Positions 63,646-64,000 of a DNA stretch of 64,000 bases are shown here, one piece after another (the first letter of the stretch is position 1; each line of letters opens with the position of its first letter). Under the pieces are notes generated by a model, which ran no database searches, was not told the DNA's origin, and saw only the letters and a list, made by a program, of their open reading frames with translations. A program made the translations under genes and the position numbers. This stretch comes from Streptomyces sp. NBC_00459 (lineage in GTDB: Bacteria; Actinomycetota; Actinomycetes; Streptomycetales; Streptomycetaceae). The DNA lies in the NCBI RefSeq assembly GCF_036013955.1, contig NZ_CP107903.1, positions 1,488,001-1,552,000 of the forward strand, read 5' to 3'.

Positions 63646-64000
<355 letters not shown>

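Overview
The window is high-GC actinobacterial chromosome, almost certainly Streptomyces. The evidence is the base composition, frequent GTG starts, ATGA/GTGA stop-start overlaps, a conservon (cvnABCD), rbpA with a SigR-type promoter, and a chitinase with DasR-like sites. From memory, the right half (MocR/yczE, rbpA, ppm1, chitinase, AAA ATPase, hisG-hisE-ribH) follows the gene order of the conserved S. coelicolor core around rbpA and ribH. No tRNA, rRNA, CRISPR array, complete insertion sequence or prophage was seen. Both ends cut genes: aacS on the left and ribH on the right.

Layout. 1-5.7 kb: acetoacetyl-CoA synthetase (partial), a GH31 glucosidase, a Nudix hydrolase, and a coupled DUF35/thiolase-like pair. 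6.2-8.5 kb: glpF-glpK, without glpD or a regulator. 8.6-13.3 kb: a conservon on the minus strand, cvnA-cvnB-cvnC-(fragment)-cvnD; an N-terminal 5-oxoprolinase fragment sits between cvnC and cvnD. 13.7-14.3 kb: an unknown membrane protein. 14.9-19.7 kb: a choline-to-glycine-betaine operon (betaine aldehyde dehydrogenase, APC permease, choline oxidase). 19.7-27.0 kb: a three-gene SMC/kleisin/KITE operon of the MukBEF/Wadjet type with no JetD/MksG nuclease gene. 27.1-32.4 kb: a GntR regulator divergent from MFS transporter, D-glutamate cyclase and pxpABC (ATP-dependent 5-oxoprolinase); a perfect 19-bp palindrome overlaps a promoter between them. 32.7-35.8 kb: two GT4 glycosyltransferases and an SGNH hydrolase with overlapping ends. 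36-40.1 kb: a HEAT-like protein, an ankyrin protein, a 64-aa membrane protein and an FtsK-like protein whose P-loop lacks the lysine. 40.1-44.5 kb: MocR regulator divergent from yczE-GDPD-MFS. 44.7-50.7 kb: rbpA, fxsA, ppm1, amidohydrolase, Lrp regulator and two unknowns. 50.7-56 kb: acyl-CoA dehydrogenase, GH18 chitinase, TetR regulator, a 47-aa membrane protein and a C39-like secreted protein. 56.1-61.7 kb: P-loop kinase, EccA/CbxX-like AAA ATPase and two CNNM/CBS membrane proteins. 61.9-64 kb: a membrane protein, hisG, hisE and ribH.

The most interesting points are the stand-alone condensin-like operon, with a shared intergenic repeat inside it and an unusual Walker B motif; the 5-oxoprolinase fragment inside the conservon; the 5-oxoproline/D-glutamate operon with a promoter-embedded operator; and the degenerate FtsK-like protein paired with a tiny membrane protein.
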